Assembly (NCBI GenBank): GCA_900753305.1
Contig: CAADYR010000091.1
Location: forward strand, 1 to 64,000
Length of the DNA stretch: 64,000 nt
Direction: 5' to 3'
DNA from: Lachnospiraceae bacterium
GTDB taxonomy: Bacteria > Bacillota > Clostridia > Lachnospirales > Lachnospiraceae
Shown: in pieces, positions 63,692-64,000 of the stretch
Numbering within the stretch: the first letter of the stretch is position 1
Layout: every line of letters starts with the position of its first letter
Notes under the pieces: model-generated
The model's input: only the letters and a program-made list of their open reading frames with translations
What the model was told of the DNA's origin: nothing
Database searches by the model: none
Program-made: the position numbers and the translations under genes

Positions 63692-64000
63692 ATGATGAGA
63701 TCACTTTACTCTGGTGTATCAGGTTTGAAGACACACCAGACCAAAATGGACGTTATTGGTAACAATATCGCCAACGTTAATACAACTTCATATAAGACCA
63801 TGTCAATCAACTTTTCTGATCTGATGTATCAGACAACACAGGCAGCGACAGGTCCTAATGCGACAACAGGTACAGCAGGAACCAACCCCAGACAGATCGG
63901 TCTTGGTGTACAGACAGCAGCAATTTCCACCAAGATAACAGAAGAAGGCGCTACACAGTCAACAGGTAATCCTTTTGACTTAAAGATTTCAGGTGATGAA
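63692..64000 (+). CDS. flgE: flagellar hook protein FlgE (or related hook-basal body protein), 3' end outside window
   Basis: The first 103 codons of a hook/rod-family protein. SLYSGVSGLKTHQTKMDVIG and NNIANVNTTSYKTMSINFSD are the N-terminal domain conserved in FlgE/FlgF/FlgG. Position after flgD and the TIGR02530 gene indicates FlgE. Two ATG codons are adjacent (63692, 63695); GGGAGG lies 10 bases before the first. The frame is open to the window edge. Confidence 0.9.
   Translation, partial: MMRSLYSGVSGLKTHQTKMDVIGNNIANVNTTSYKTMSINFSDLMYQTTQAATGPNATTGTAGTNPRQIGLGVQTAAISTKITEEGATQSTGNPFDLKISGDE

Noticed and set aside
1..64000. CRISPR arrays, tRNA or rRNA genes, insertion sequences, prophage
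   Set aside because: I saw no regularly spaced repeats, no tRNA cloverleaf or CCA-type 3' ends, no rRNA sequence and no transposase or phage genes. XerD at 24655 is the chromosomal type.
1..64000. Riboswitches and T-box leaders
   Set aside because: Leaders of aroF, rny, gap, pgk, gpr, codY and flgB were read for known conserved words (T-box, c-di-GMP, TPP, lysine, glycine types), and none was recognised by eye. A covariance-model search would be decisive.

Overview
The window is a gene-dense stretch of a moderate-to-low G+C Bacillota chromosome. The best fit is a motile member of the Lachnospiraceae (Roseburia / Agathobacter / Lachnospira / Butyrivibrio type). Four things support this: codY immediately ahead of a flgB-flgC-fliE-fliF-fliG-fliH-fliI-fliJ operon; the gpr-spoIIP-lepA-hemW order with other sporulation genes (spoIIM, spoVB, sigK homologs); strong GGAGG ribosome-binding sites with occasional TTG/GTG starts; and gut-type uronate and alpha-glucan enzymes. 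The genus call is inference. I found no rRNA, tRNA, insertion sequence, prophage or CRISPR array.

Layout. 1-8.8 kb is carbohydrate metabolism: the end of a DHHW-type surface-polysaccharide protein, a ROK sugar kinase, an intracellular GH2 glycosidase, a convergent NSS Na+ symporter, then the uronate genes uxaC, a LacI-type regulator and kduI. A cre/LacI-type operator lies directly behind the kduI -10 box. 8.9-15.9 kb carries alpha-glucan/glycogen enzymes (GH13 debranching enzyme, glgP) with a sortase B gene, a lone cheY and a second LacI-type regulator preceded by two identical palindromes. 16-25.6 kb is housekeeping: yicC, remA, rpoZ, rimO, pgsA, recA, recX, rny, a NUDIX hydrolase, a spoIIM-like gene and xerD. 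gmk, normally between remA and rpoZ, is absent here. 25.6-30.1 kb has DAHP synthase, a SpoVB-like flippase, mnmA and a PHP histidinol phosphatase. 30.4-34.9 kb has a small secreted protein, then gap, pgk and tpiA, and a small conserved-looking protein. 35-40.1 kb has a hybrid histidine kinase, a PflA-like radical SAM protein, a HAD protein and a small unknown. 40.2-51.6 kb has rpsT, gpr, spoIIP, lepA, hemW, sigK, comM, dprA and topA. 51.7-64 kb has codY and the first part of the flagellar operon, which runs off the window inside a hook/rod-type gene.

How the parts work together. Uronates are isomerised by UxaC and KduI under a local LacI-type repressor. Alpha-glucans are debranched and phosphorolysed, and the hexose phosphates enter the GAPDH/PGK/TPI trunk. 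CodY is encoded just upstream of the flagellar operon, and a 13/15 match to the CodY box sits in the flgB promoter spacer, which suggests nutrient control of motility. The sporulation genes are intact by sequence, including a sigK without the usual pro-sequence.

I did not find an obviously new multi-gene system. The most unusual signals are the CodY box over the flgB promoter, the tandem LacI-type operators, a 57-nt layered hairpin between pgk and tpiA, the 12-residue tandem-repeat tail of FlgD and the loss of gmk from its conserved place.
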